DNA of 64,000 nucleotides from Euzebya pacifica (GCF_003344865.1 NZ_CP031165.1:1178001-1242000); one strand, 5' to 3'. Shown: positions 23,580 to 32,389, counted from the first letter of the stretch. Made by a program: numbers and translations. The notes: a model not told the origin generated them from the letters alone.

Positions 23580-25493
23580 CTACTCGAAGGGGGTGACGGT
23601 GCCCTCGAAGTCACCCTGCGGGTTCGGGATGCCGGCGTCGGCATCGGCCTGGGTGTAGGGGCGGGCGGCCAGCGAGGAGATGTCGAAGACGTCCGCGCCC
23701 AGCTCGACCGTGGTACCGGAGACGGCGTCGCGCATCAGGCTACGGGCCGTGGTCGTGGTGCCGTCGAGGTTCAGCTCACGGACGAACTCCGGGATCGGCA
23801 TGGACACGGTGCCGCCGTTGACGGTCACGGTCTGACCGGTCGGGTAGGGCTGGGACTCCGCGTGGGTGGACTTGATCTCGAAGCCCAGGCGGTGGCCGGC
23901 CTCCATGACCCAGTCACCGGGGTGGGTGGTGAAGGTGTACTCACCGGAGGAGGGGATGCGGTACATGGACCGACCGATCTCCTCCGCCTGGCCGCCGGGC
24001 AGCACGTCGTAGAGGACGCCGACGAACTGCGCGTTGGGGACGGTGATGTCGACGTCGATGGTGACCTCGGCCTCACCGGTGATGCGGAACTCCTCGCCAG
24101 CGGCGACCTCTTCGGACAGCGTCCAGTAGCCGTTGGACGACATCGTGTCGGTGTAGGTGCCCGCCGCGATCGGCATGTCCAGGTAACGGACGTCGGTGGA
24201 GGGGTACTGCGCCTCGGTGCGCCAGTTGCCCAGCTGGTCCTGCGCCTCGACGAGGTTCAGGTCGTTGACCGCGTAGGCGAAGTCCTCGCCGCGGAGGTAG
24301 TGGTTCAGCCAGTCCAGCGCCTCTTCGTTCCAGCCGGCGCGGCCGACGACCCAGCCGTCGTGGTCGCCGCGGTCGTAGCCGCCGCCGTTGGCGTCGGAGC
24401 CGCGGACGTGGTTCCACTGGCCGAACCAGGCACGGGTGTTCTCGGGGTTGTTGGCGGTCAGCCCGTCGTAGACGCCGAAGACCTGGTCGGGCTTGGTGTT
24501 CACGTCGGTGAAGCCGTGGGTGTAGAAGACGGCGACGTCATCGTTGCGGCTGGCGCGGGGGCGCAGATCGCGCTCCTGCCAGAAGTACCAGTCGCGGTCG
24601 GGGTTGAGGACCTCGGCGTTCTGCTGGGCCCAGCACGCGGGCGTGTCGACGCCGTTGTTGTTGGGGTTGATCCCGGCGATGCCGGTCACGCTGTGGACCT
24701 GCTGGTCCGGGTTGGAGGTGACGGCAGCGATCGAGTTCGGGCTGTAGTCGTACAGCGCGTAGAGGTTGGTGGTGACGTACCAGCCGGCGTCGTGGTGCAC
24801 ACCGTTGACGTAGGCGATGCCGTAGCCGTCGATGATCGGGGCCTGGATGATGGCGGCCTCGAGGTGCGGCGGGTTCTCCGCCAGGCCCATGACCTGGGTC
24901 CAGGCGTCGTAGGACTTGCCCCACGTGCCGACCTGGCCGTTGGACCAGTCCTGGGTGCCGGCCCAGGTCACGGCCGCAGCCATGTCCATCTGCTCGCCGT
25001 GCCCGCCATAGTCGTTGCACCCACCGGACTCGCCGTAGCCGCGCGAGTCGACCTGCACGACGGCGTAGCCCATCTCGAAGATGTTGGTGTCGCCCTCGCC
25101 GTCGTCGTCGGTGTCGAACTCGTACTCGAAGAAGTCCGAGAAGCGGTTGGACCAGTTGGCGTCGTTGGTGATGTCACCGAAGCCGAGGGCCACACCGTCC
25201 TGGACGCCGGATCCGAAGTAGGGGCCCATCGAGACGATGACCGGACACCCGGTGGTGCCATCGGCGTTGTCGACGGCATCGCAGCCGTCGGTCGGAAGGG
25301 CCACCTCGGCGTGCAGCATGGTGCCGTCGCCGGAGGGGAACCAGGCGTCGGTCACGGTCGAGCCGCGGGGCGAGGGAGCAGCGGTGGCTGATCCGCCGCC
25401 AGTCACGCTCAGGCCGGCGGTGATCAGGCTGATGATCAGCAGGGATACGAGTCGAAGCTTCATGGCGGTGGTGTTCGACGTCCACTGCCGCAT
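23580..25493 (-). CDS. Secreted CocE/NonD-type (X-Pro dipeptidyl-peptidase-like) hydrolase
   Basis: 637 residues from ATG 25493 (ATG 25463 is an alternative). A signal peptide ends near A-T-A-A-P (about residue 39). The alpha/beta hydrolase domain contains G-K-S-Y-D-A (serine 194, the G-x-S-Y-x-G nucleophile of this family), a candidate aspartate in H-G-F-T-D (330) and the histidine in W-N-H-V-R-G (362). The last 200 residues are the beta jelly-roll of PepX/CocE proteins. The exported enzyme would cleave esters or amides, or remove X-Pro dipeptides; substrate unknown. High aspartate and asparagine content suits a salt- or calcium-rich exterior. It is flanked by a terminator and reads alone. 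Confidence 0.88.
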   Translation of the reverse strand: MRQWTSNTTAMKLRLVSLLIISLITAGLSVTGGGSATAAPSPRGSTVTDAWFPSGDGTMLHAEVALPTDGCDAVDNADGTTGCPVIVSMGPYFGSGVQDGVALGFGDITNDANWSNRFSDFFEYEFDTDDDGEGDTNIFEMGYAVVQVDSRGYGESGGCNDYGGHGEQMDMAAAVTWAGTQDWSNGQVGTWGKSYDAWTQVMGLAENPPHLEAAIIQAPIIDGYGIAYVNGVHHDAGWYVTTNLYALYDYSPNSIAAVTSNPDQQVHSVTGIAGINPNNNGVDTPACWAQQNAEVLNPDRDWYFWQERDLRPRASRNDDVAVFYTHGFTDVNTKPDQVFGVYDGLTANNPENTRAWFGQWNHVRGSDANGGGYDRGDHDGWVVGRAGWNEEALDWLNHYLRGEDFAYAVNDLNLVEAQDQLGNWRTEAQYPSTDVRYLDMPIAAGTYTDTMSSNGYWTLSEEVAAGEEFRITGEAEVTIDVDITVPNAQFVGVLYDVLPGGQAEEIGRSMYRIPSSGEYTFTTHPGDWVMEAGHRLGFEIKSTHAESQPYPTGQTVTVNGGTVSMPIPEFVRELNLDGTTTTARSLMRDAVSGTTVELGADVFDISSLAARPYTQADADAGIPNPQGDFEGTVTPFE

Positions 25494-25537
25494 TCCTGCT
25501 GATCGACGACGATTGGGGAGGAGAATCCTCCAGCCGC

Positions 25538-26509
25538 CTACTCGCCCACGAGCACCAGCTTGCCGAACAGCTCGCCCTCGGCCATCCGCTCGTAGGCCGT
25601 GCGCGCCTCGGCGAGGGGATAGGTGTCGTCGACCAGCGGACGGACGCCGCTGGCGGCCATGAACGACAGCAGGTCGCGCAGCTCGGCGCGGGTGCCCATG
25701 GTCGAGCCGATGACGCGGATCTGGCGGAAGAACAGGTGGGGCAGGCCAGCGGGGGAGGGGTCACCGGAGGTCATGCCGGCCACGACGACGGTCCCCTGGT
25801 TGCGCACCGACTTCAGCGAGTGCTCCCACGTCGCGCGGCCGACCGTCTCCAGCACGCCGTCGACCCGCGCGGGAAGGCGGGCGCCGGACTCGAACGCCTC
25901 GTGGGCCCCGAGCTCCACGGCGCGGTCGGCCTTCTCCTGGCTGCGGGACGTCACCCAGATGCGCAGGCCCGCGGCACGGCCGAGCAGGATGGCGGCGGTG
26001 CTGACGCCGCCGCCGGCGCCCTGGACCAGCACGGTCTCGCCCGGCCGGAACCCGCCCTGGACGAAGAGCATCCGGTAGGCGGTCAGGTAGGCCACGGGCA
26101 GGCACGCGGCCTCGACGAAGGACAGCTCGGCGGGCTTGTCGATCAGGTTGACGCTGGGGACGGCGAGCCGCTCGGCGTGGGTGCCCGGGTGGTGCTCGCT
26201 GAACAGGCTGAACCTGACGTTGGGGTCGGTGTCGTTGCCCATGCCGTCGGCGCCAGCGACCACGCCATGGCAGACGACCTCGCGCCCGTCGGCGGTCACA
26301 CCCGCCGCGTCGCCACCGAGGATCATCGGCAGCTGCTCGGCCTTCAGGCCCACACCCTTGAGTGACCACAGGTCGTGGTGGTTCAGCGCCGCCGCCTTGA
26401 CCGTGACCAGCTCCCAGCCCGCCGGCACCTCGGGTTCGGGCTGCTCGCCCACCTCCAGGGCGGACAACGGGTCGTCGGGGGAGAAGCGGGCGGCGTAGGC
26501 AGACAGCAT
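25538..26509 (-). CDS. MDR-superfamily alcohol dehydrogenase / quinone oxidoreductase-like enzyme
   Basis: 323 residues from ATG 26509 (GTG 26518 also possible). GroES-like N-terminus with A-A-A-L-N-H-H-D-L-W and the NAD(P) loop V-Q-G-A-G-G-G-V-S-T near residue 165, then the substrate domain ending G-K-L-V-L. The structural-zinc cysteine lobe of classical alcohol dehydrogenases is absent. It probably reduces enones, quinones or aldehydes with NADPH; specificity cannot be read. The annotation zinc-binding dehydrogenase would be conventional but zinc ligands are not evident. Confidence 0.85.
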   Translation of the reverse strand: MLSAYAARFSPDDPLSALEVGEQPEPEVPAGWELVTVKAAALNHHDLWSLKGVGLKAEQLPMILGGDAAGVTADGREVVCHGVVAGADGMGNDTDPNVRFSLFSEHHPGTHAERLAVPSVNLIDKPAELSFVEAACLPVAYLTAYRMLFVQGGFRPGETVLVQGAGGGVSTAAILLGRAAGLRIWVTSRSQEKADRAVELGAHEAFESGARLPARVDGVLETVGRATWEHSLKSVRNQGTVVVAGMTSGDPSPAGLPHLFFRQIRVIGSTMGTRAELRDLLSFMAASGVRPLVDDTYPLAEARTAYERMAEGELFGKLVLVGE

Positions 26510-26527
26510 GGTCGTCACGCTACCCAA

Positions 26528-26582
26528 CCGGCGCGATCGGGGGGGAAAATCGCGCCGGGGCGACGCAGGCCCCGATCGCGCC
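26528..26582. repeat. Triple-arm inverted repeat between MDR gene and comF
   Basis: GGCGCGATCGGGG (26530-26542) and CCCCGATCGCGCC (26570-26582) are perfect 13-bp arms. A third arm, ATCGCGCC within 26549-26558, can instead pair with CCGGCGCGAT at 26528-26537. Two hairpins are thus mutually exclusive. The surrounding 170-base gap holds no other signal. Confidence 0.8.
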
Positions 26583-26680
26583 GAACGAGGTGCGGCCCGG
26601 CCGCACACCGCGGGTCCCCTGTCCACAGGCTGCGGCGGAGGAGATGGACGCCCCACAGGGCAACGGGTCAGCATGACGGG

Positions 26681-27346
26681 GTGCTGCTCGACATCCTCGT
26701 CCCCACGCGCTGCCTCGGCTGCCGAGACCCCGGTCCGGTGCCGTTCTGCCCGGACTGTGCCGACGAGCTCGACCCGGACGGCACCATCCATCCCCTCGGC
26801 GACGGCATCGCCACCGTCGGGGCGTTCGCCTACGCCCACCCCCTCTCGACGGCCATCAAGGCGACCAAGTCCGGCGGCCTGCGGCAGGCAGCCGACGCGC
26901 TTGCCCGGCTGCTCGCCGTCCCTGCCGATGTGCCGGTCACCTGGGTCCCCGCCCCGCGGTCGCGTCGGCGCCGGCGCGGGATCGACCTGCCCGAACGGCT
27001 GGCCGGGCCCAACGCCGTCCGGCTACTGGAGCGGGTCGGCCGCCCCGTCGAGCAGCCCGACCTCGACGCGCGTCAGCGCCTGGAGGCCCAGGTCGACACC
27101 TTCCGCACGACCCGGCGGCTGCACGGCCCGGTTGTCCTGGTCGACGACGTCCGTGCAACGGGGGCGACCCTGCTCGCCGCGGCCAGCACCCTGCGCGGCG
27201 CCGGCGCCGACAGGGTGCTGGGGGTCACGCTGGCTGCTGCTGGTGGTCCACCGTCAGCGGGCCGTCGGCCTCGGCGGACGGCAGGGCGTCGGGGTCCAGG
27301 CTCGACAGCAGCGTCGGGACCGACGTCGTCACGACCCCACGGTTGA
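26681..27346 (+). CDS. ComF-family phosphoribosyltransferase-like protein
   Basis: 221 residues from GTG 26681. N-terminal zinc finger C11-x2-C14 and C23-x2-C26, then a type I PRTase fold with A-T-K-S-G-G and the PRPP loop V-V-L-V-D-D-V-R-A-T-G-A-T near 151-163. ComF proteins take part in DNA uptake or repair; the enzymatic reaction is unknown. In actinobacteria comF normally sits directly before hpf and secA, whereas here a potassium gene module separates them. The last 40 residues lie in a 122-base convergent overlap with the permease gene and read like out-of-frame sequence (R-R-P-R-R-T-A-G-R-R), so an extension past the natural end is likely. Confidence 0.83.
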   Translation: MLLDILVPTRCLGCRDPGPVPFCPDCADELDPDGTIHPLGDGIATVGAFAYAHPLSTAIKATKSGGLRQAADALARLLAVPADVPVTWVPAPRSRRRRRGIDLPERLAGPNAVRLLERVGRPVEQPDLDARQRLEAQVDTFRTTRRLHGPVVLVDDVRATGATLLAAASTLRGAGADRVLGVTLAAAGGPPSAGRRPRRTAGRRGPGSTAASGPTSSRPHG

Positions 27347-29573
27347 ACAGCAGGGCGCTCTTGATCTGCAGCACGGTCTGGTTGTGCAGCGACCGTTGCC
27401 ACCACCGGGGCAGCACGAACTCGCTCATCACGACGGTCACCACGGTGTGCTGTCCATCGGGTGAGAACTCCCCGACGTAGTCCTGCACCGTGTCGATCAG
27501 TGACCGGTAGGGGCTGTCGACCAGGTCCAGGGGCACCTTCAGGCCGGCCTTCTTCCAGTCGCCCAGGATCTCGCGGGACCGGCGGCTGCCCACGTTGACC
27601 GACAGGGCCTGCACCGAGTTGGCCTGCAGCGACTCGGCGTAGGCGATCGCCCGCAACGTTGCGCGGTGCACGCGGTTGACCAGCACGACCACGTGGTGCT
27701 GGACGGGTTCGGTCACCTGGTAGGGACCCGGTCCGCCGATGGGGGAGACGACGTTGGTGACGACGAGGCGGCCGTTGGCGACCAGCGCGGCCTTCGCCCG
27801 CTGGGCCACCCGGTGCCGGCGGGCCACGTCGATCCAGGTGTTGGATCGCGTCTCGGGCACCACCGCCATGGTGAACGCCTCGGGATGCTGTCCGGCCCGC
27901 TCGAGGGCGATGTCGCGCTGGGTCATCGCCGGGGTCCGACGCAGGCCCGGGACGTACTCGTTGACCTCCAGCCCCGGGGCGAGCTGACGCCACCGCTCAC
28001 GCACGTTCTCGCGCTTGCGGCCCGACGGGACCAGCACACCGGTGATGTGGGCCGCCCCGATGCCGTAGGCGTAGGCAACCGACGCCGCCGTGGCCGCGTC
28101 GACCCGGTCCTCGAGCACGATGACGCGAACCGGTCGCTGTGGCTGGGGATGCAGGCCCATGCCGACGACCGCGGCCTCGTAGGCGTCGTAGTGACGGCGG
28201 ACACCGATCATGGCCAGCACCACTCCCGGGCCCAGCACCAGCACGATCCAGGCACCGACGGTGAACTTGGTGACCACGACCACGAGCAGGACCGCGCCCG
28301 TCGCCAGGGCCCCGACCATGTTCAGGGTGGCCGAGGCCCGCCATCCCGGCTCGCGTTCCCGCAGCCAGTGGCGGACCATGCCCAGCTGCGACAACGAGAA
28401 CGCGGTGAAGACCCCGACGATGTACAGCGCCACGAGCACGGTCACCCGCGCGCCGGCGAAGGCGATCAGCAGGGCAGCGGCCAACGACAGGGCGATGATG
28501 CCGTTGGAGAAGACCAACCGGTCACCGCGCGCCGACAGCTGACGGGGCAGGAACCGGTCGTCGGCCAGCCGCGAGGCGAGGCGGGGGAAGTCGGCGTAGG
28601 CCGTGTTGGCGGCAAGGAACAGGATGGCGGCCGTTGCGACCTGGACGCCGAAGAACCCGACGCTGCTGGGGCCGAACACCGCGCCGGCGATCTGGGAGGT
28701 GACGGTCCGCTCGAGCCCGGCGAAGGCCACGACCCCCTCGATGCTGGTCGCGAGGTAGGCGATGCCCAGCACCATCGGCACGGCCAGGAGGCCGATCAGC
28801 CCGAGGGTGATGCCGGCGTTGCGCGAGGCCGGGGCACGGAACGCCTGCACCCCGTTGGACACCGCCTCCACACCCGTCAGCGACGTGGCGCTCGTCGCGA
28901 AGGCGCGCAGGACCAGCCACACCGTCAGGCCGGTCACCGCCGCCGGGACCTCCGGCTGGTCGAAGGGCACCGACGGACACCCCGACGTGGAGCACTGCAC
29001 GACCCCCCGCAGGATCATCGCGCCCATGATCGACACGAAGGCGTAGACCGGTACGGCCACGATGATGCTGGCCTCGCGCACGCCACGGAGGTTGGTCACG
29101 GTGATGACACCGAGGAACGTCAGGGCGACCAGCAAACGGGCGGGGCTGAGCTCCGGGAACGCCGACACGATGGCGGCGGTGCCGGCCGAGACCGACACGG
29201 CGACGGTCAGGGTGTAGTCCACGAGCAACGCGGCGGCCGCGACGAGCCCGGGCCGGCGGCCGAGGTTGTGGGTCGCGACGACATAGGCGCCGCCGCCGTC
29301 GGGGTAGGCCCGAACGGTCTGGCGGTAGCCGAAGATGACGATGATCATCAGCACGGCCACCGCGGCGGCCAGCGGTCCGGCGACCGTCAACGCGCCAGCG
29401 CCGGCCAGGGCCAGGACGACCATGGTCTCCTCGGTGGCGTACGCCGCGGAGGAGAGGGTGTCGCTGGCGAACGTCGGCAGGCCGAGCCAGGGCGGCAGGA
29501 CCTGTCCGGTCAGCTCCCCGCTGGCACGGGGGTCACCGATCACCCGGCGCTTCAGCGAGGAGTAGATACCCAT
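27225..29573 (-). CDS. APC-superfamily KimA-like potassium transporter
   Basis: 782 residues. The first about 480 hold twelve-odd membrane segments with the APC signatures L-P-T-F-A-S-D-T-L-S-S-A-A-Y near 32-45 and Y-P-D-G-G-G-A-Y-V-V-A near 108-118. The remaining 300 residues are a cytoplasmic Rossmann-like domain with R-V-I-V-L-E-D-R-V. This is the build of KimA of Bacillus, a proton-coupled K+ importer bound by cyclic di-AMP. Divergent adjacency to two TrkA-type proteins supports potassium rather than amino acids, and matches Rv2690c-ceoB-ceoC of mycobacteria. No ribosome site is clear; TACAGT lies 13 bases before the ATG. I saw no c-di-AMP riboswitch. Confidence 0.83.
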   Translation of the reverse strand: MGIYSSLKRRVIGDPRASGELTGQVLPPWLGLPTFASDTLSSAAYATEETMVVLALAGAGALTVAGPLAAAVAVLMIIVIFGYRQTVRAYPDGGGAYVVATHNLGRRPGLVAAAALLVDYTLTVAVSVSAGTAAIVSAFPELSPARLLVALTFLGVITVTNLRGVREASIIVAVPVYAFVSIMGAMILRGVVQCSTSGCPSVPFDQPEVPAAVTGLTVWLVLRAFATSATSLTGVEAVSNGVQAFRAPASRNAGITLGLIGLLAVPMVLGIAYLATSIEGVVAFAGLERTVTSQIAGAVFGPSSVGFFGVQVATAAILFLAANTAYADFPRLASRLADDRFLPRQLSARGDRLVFSNGIIALSLAAALLIAFAGARVTVLVALYIVGVFTAFSLSQLGMVRHWLREREPGWRASATLNMVGALATGAVLLVVVVTKFTVGAWIVLVLGPGVVLAMIGVRRHYDAYEAAVVGMGLHPQPQRPVRVIVLEDRVDAATAASVAYAYGIGAAHITGVLVPSGRKRENVRERWRQLAPGLEVNEYVPGLRRTPAMTQRDIALERAGQHPEAFTMAVVPETRSNTWIDVARRHRVAQRAKAALVANGRLVVTNVVSPIGGPGPYQVTEPVQHHVVVLVNRVHRATLRAIAYAESLQANSVQALSVNVGSRRSREILGDWKKAGLKVPLDLVDSPYRSLIDTVQDYVGEFSPDGQHTVVTVVMSEFVLPRWWQRSLHNQTVLQIKSALLFNRGVVTTSVPTLLSSLDPDALPSAEADGPLTVDHQQQPA

Positions 29574-29738
29574 GGCGATCGTGGACTGTACGGCTTCGGG
29601 CCCTGTACGTCCGGGTGGGCAGAGCCGCCGCTGCTGGCCTGCTGGCGCTATCGTCTCCCCCCGGGCCGTGACCCGTCGGGTCGACCGACGTCATCGCACG
29701 GGCCCACCCACCCCCCGGCACGCAGAGGAGCCCCGCCA

Positions 29739-30413
29739 GTGCACGTGATCCTGATCGGCTGCGGCCGTGTGGGCTCGAGCCTCGCGGGCGAGCTGGACGC
29801 GGCGGGCCACGACGTCGTGGTCGTCGACGAGGACCCCAAGGCGTTCAGGCGGCTGCCGGCCAGCTTCCGCGGCACCACCGTGCAGGGCCTCGCCTTCGAC
29901 CGCGGGACGCTGCTGAAGGCGGGGGTCGACCACGCCGACGCCTTCGTGACCGTCACCAGCGGCGACAACTCCAACATCGTCGCGGCCCGCATCGCCCGGG
30001 AGCGGTTCGGCGTGCAGACGGTCGTGGCGAGGATCTACGACCCCGACCGGGCCACGATCTACGAACGGCACGGCATCACGACCATCGCCAGCGCCCGGTG
30101 GACGACCGACGCGATCCTGGGGCACCTCCGCGAGGGGGTGCTGCAGCACGAGACGGCCATCGGTCCGGGAGAGGGTGACGTGGTGGTGCTGGCCCACGAC
30201 CTGCCGGCCGAGGGTGGCCCGTGGGAGGTCGAGCGCTTCCAGCGGCAGGGCAAGTGGTTGCTCGCCGCCGTCACCCGGGTCGGACAGACCTCCATCCCGG
30301 TTCCGCGCCAGCTGCTGCAGGCCGGCGAGCGCATCCACCTGGCCGTCCAGCGCGCCGTACTGGAGGAGGCCGAGGCGTTCCTGGCCACGGTGTCGGAGGA
30401 GACCCATTCGTGA
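29739..30413 (+). CDS. ceoB: TrkA-type potassium uptake regulator (CeoB-like)
   Basis: 224 residues from GTG 29739, with GAGGAG nine bases upstream. RCK-N domain: H-V-I-L-I-G-C-G-R-V-G-S-S-L near 2-15 and D-E-D-P with the acidic nucleotide-binding residue near 34; then V-T-S-G-D-N-S-N and an RCK-C-like domain (about 145-215). Such peripheral NAD(H)/ATP-binding subunits gate K+ transporters. It forms an operon with the next TrkA gene and is divergent from the KimA-like permease, so all three probably act together. Confidence 0.88.
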   Translation: MHVILIGCGRVGSSLAGELDAAGHDVVVVDEDPKAFRRLPASFRGTTVQGLAFDRGTLLKAGVDHADAFVTVTSGDNSNIVAARIARERFGVQTVVARIYDPDRATIYERHGITTIASARWTTDAILGHLREGVLQHETAIGPGEGDVVVLAHDLPAEGGPWEVERFQRQGKWLLAAVTRVGQTSIPVPRQLLQAGERIHLAVQRAVLEEAEAFLATVSEETHS

Positions 30414-30437
30414 AGGTGACAGCATGAAGGGGACCGC

Positions 30438-31097
30438 ATGAAGGTCGTCATCGCAGGCGCAGGCGGCATCGGTCGGTACCTGGCCGCAGAGCTGCGCGAC
30501 CGTGGCCACGACCTGACGATCGTGGAGAAGCGCGACGAGGCCGTCGCCCGCGTCGGCGATGGCATCCGCATCGTCCACGGCGACGCCTGTGCCCCGGCGG
30601 TGCTGGAAGCCGCGGAGGTGCGCAGCGCCGACGTCGTAGTGGCCGTGACCGGTGACGACGAGGACAACCTGGTCGTCAGCTTGCTGTCCAAGGAGGAGTT
30701 CGGCGTGCCACGCGTGCTGGCACGGGTGAACTACCCGGCCAACGAGTGGCTGTTCGACGCCTCGTGGGGTGTGGACCTTGCCGTCTCGCCACCCCACCTG
30801 CTGACCGCGCTGGTCGAGGAGGAGGTGCTGACCGGTGACCTGATCAGCCTGCTCAAGCTCGGACGCGGCGAGATCGAGCTGCTGGAGGTCAGGCTGGACG
30901 AGAAGTCCGCCGCAACCGGTCAGCGCGTCGACGGCCTGCCGTTGCCACCGGACAGCGCCATCGTCGCGATCGTCCGCGGCAACCGGGTGCTGCCGGCCCG
31001 TGGGACGACCGCGCTGACGGAGGGGGACGAGGTGCTGGCGCTGGTGCCGGTGATGCGTGTGGAGGAGATGCGCGAGGCGCTCATCGGCGGGCGCTGA
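30438..31097 (+). CDS. ceoC: TrkA-type potassium uptake regulator (CeoC-like)
   Basis: 219 residues. RCK-N with V-V-I-A-G-A-G-G-I-G-R-Y-L near 3-15, V-E-K-R-D-E, and V-T-G-D-D-E-D-N; RCK-C domain near 135-215. It follows CeoB by 24 bases; the repeated GCATGAAGG in this gap is part of the start region, and the upstream ATG at 30424 opens only a five-codon frame. Paired RCK proteins of this type likely assemble as a hetero-ring on the permease. Its 3' end overlaps the opposite OB-fold gene by 17 bases. Confidence 0.88.
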   Translation: MKVVIAGAGGIGRYLAAELRDRGHDLTIVEKRDEAVARVGDGIRIVHGDACAPAVLEAAEVRSADVVVAVTGDDEDNLVVSLLSKEEFGVPRVLARVNYPANEWLFDASWGVDLAVSPPHLLTALVEEEVLTGDLISLLKLGRGEIELLEVRLDEKSAATGQRVDGLPLPPDSAIVAIVRGNRVLPARGTTALTEGDEVLALVPVMRVEEMREALIGGR

Positions 31098-31494
31098 CGC
31101 CCTTGTCCGTCCGAGCGGCGCGTTCCTTCTCGCGTTCCTTCTCTGCGCAGGCGTAGGGGTCGCGGACGACGCACCACGTGGGGTTGCGCATCAGCTTCTG
31201 TCCGCCGTCCAGGCTGACAGTCCCCTCCACCCGAAGCCCGCGGCCGAGCTCGAGCCCGTTCAGGGGATCGCTGCCCGTCCACACCACGCGGAGCCGGCCG
31301 GTGCCGTCGTCGATGACGGCCTCCATGGACTCGTCGGGCACGAGCCGCAGGCGCTGGATCACCCCGAGCGCCGTGGCGTGCTGACGTGGCACCAGCGCGT
31401 TGATGCGGGTGCAGCCCTCGAACAGGGTGCACCAGGCATCGAGCTGGTCGGTGGCGAGGTGATCGCTGGTCGAGCGGACGGCGAAGGGTGGCAT
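31081..31494 (-). CDS. OB-fold nucleic-acid-binding-like protein (Rv2694c type)
   Basis: 137 residues from ATG 31494, with GGAGG five bases upstream (the ATG 31506 encloses that site and is less likely). The middle (about 45-105) is a five-strand OB-fold: A-T-A-L-G-V-I-Q-R-L-R-L, a D-D-G-T-G-R-L-R-V-V-W strand pair and L-R-V-E-G-T-V. The tail is highly charged (E-K-E-R-E-K-E-R). The same family lies beside ceoBC in mycobacteria. Function unknown; nucleic-acid binding is inference from the fold. Confidence 0.75.
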   Translation of the reverse strand: MPPFAVRSTSDHLATDQLDAWCTLFEGCTRINALVPRQHATALGVIQRLRLVPDESMEAVIDDGTGRLRVVWTGSDPLNGLELGRGLRVEGTVSLDGGQKLMRNPTWCVVRDPYACAEKEREKERAARTDKGVSARR

Positions 31495-31646
31495 GGGGGC
31501 CTCCATCGGCTGGCGTTCGGCTCGTCGTCGGCGGCGAGTCGGCCTGCATCCTGTGATGCACGCGAGGTATCGGGAGGGTGAACTGCCCCTTGCGCGGGAC
31601 AGTCGATGCCTCCACCATATCGGGTGCGACCAACAGGAGGTGAGGC

Positions 31647-31739
31647 TTGATCCGCCAGACAGCTGGAGCCAAGCCTGCCCCGCACCCTGCACGCCCCGCG
31701 ACGCCGCCATCGGCGCCCGGGGCGTTCGTGGTTTTGTAG
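31647..31739 (+). CDS. Possible 30-residue peptide with perfect ribosome site upstream of hpf
   Basis: AGGAGGTGA at 31635-31643 is a full match to the 16S anti-Shine-Dalgarno, three bases before a TTG that opens 30 codons ending at TAG 31737-31739. The predicted peptide is Ala/Pro-rich and basic, with no match I know. It ends 41 bases before hpf. The rest of the 286-base gap (31495-31780) has no other gene. A leader peptide is one reading; a ribosome-binding site inside an RNA element is another. Confidence 0.3.
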   Translation: MIRQTAGAKPAPHPARPATPPSAPGAFVVL

Positions 31740-31780
31740 GTCGCAGGACCGAGCAGTAGGCACCCACCAAGGAGGCGCAT

Positions 31781-32389
31781 GTGGACATCACTCTGCGAGC
31801 ACGGAACTGCGAGATCTCGGAACGGGTCAAGGAGGAAGCACGGCGCAAGGTAGAACACGCCACCCGCTTCTTCGACCGCATCGTCGACCTCGAGGTGAGC
31901 TTTGCGGAGGAGCACAATCCACGGATACCCAACCCGGCGAGTGTGGAGATCACCGCACGGTCGAAGAAGCACACCGTCCGCGCCCTCGGCGAGGGGCAGG
32001 ACCACCACGAGGCGATCGACCAGGCCATCGCCCGGTTCGAGCGCCAGCTGCGTCGCTACAAGACCCGGCTGATCGACCGTGGCCGCCGTGGCCGCGACGA
32101 TGCGCGCACCACCGGTGAGCTGCCCAAGGTGCACCGGCGCAGCAGCAACGGCCAGGTCGAACACGATGACCCCTCACCCAACATCGTCAAGCGCAAGGAG
32201 TTCGAGCTGACGGCGATGTTCCCCGACGACGCAGTCCTGCAGCTCGAGCTGCTCGGCCACGACTTCTACCTGTTCACCAACGCCGGAACGGGCGCACCGA
32301 ATGTGGTCTACCGACGCGGTGACGGTGACATCGGCCTGATCGAGGCGACCAGCGCTGACCAGTCCGCGGCCATGGCGGCGGCGGGCTAA
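31781..32389 (+). CDS. hpf: Ribosome hibernation promoting factor, long form
   Basis: 202 residues, GTG start with AAGGAGG nine bases upstream. Residues 1-105 are the S30AE domain (beta-alpha-beta with R-V-K-E-E-A-R-R-K-V-E-H and the basic R-F-E-R-Q-L-R-R-Y-K helix) that sits in the decoding centre. A charged linker leads to the C-terminal dimerisation domain from about 140 (V-K-R-K-E-F, F-L-F-T-N, V-V-Y-R-R-x-D-G-D-I-G-L-I). Long HPF makes 100S ribosome dimers in stationary phase. The next gene is a response regulator, as in streptomycetes. Confidence 0.93.
   Translation: MDITLRARNCEISERVKEEARRKVEHATRFFDRIVDLEVSFAEEHNPRIPNPASVEITARSKKHTVRALGEGQDHHEAIDQAIARFERQLRRYKTRLIDRGRRGRDDARTTGELPKVHRRSSNGQVEHDDPSPNIVKRKEFELTAMFPDDAVLQLELLGHDFYLFTNAGTGAPNVVYRRGDGDIGLIEATSADQSAAMAAAG

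Noticed and set aside
23562-25391. Plus-strand frame of 609 codons opposite the CocE-type gene
   Set aside because: Val/Gly/Asp shadow; the minus frame has a signal peptide and a catalytic serine motif.
27666-29738. Long plus-strand frame running into the CeoB start
   Set aside because: It is the reverse of the KimA-like gene, with no fold; CeoB begins at the GTG with a ribosome site at 29739.
29574-29738. Possible c-di-AMP riboswitch before the KimA-like gene
   Set aside because: The 165-base gap lacks the conserved ydaO elements; only a short direct repeat (CTGTACG) is seen.
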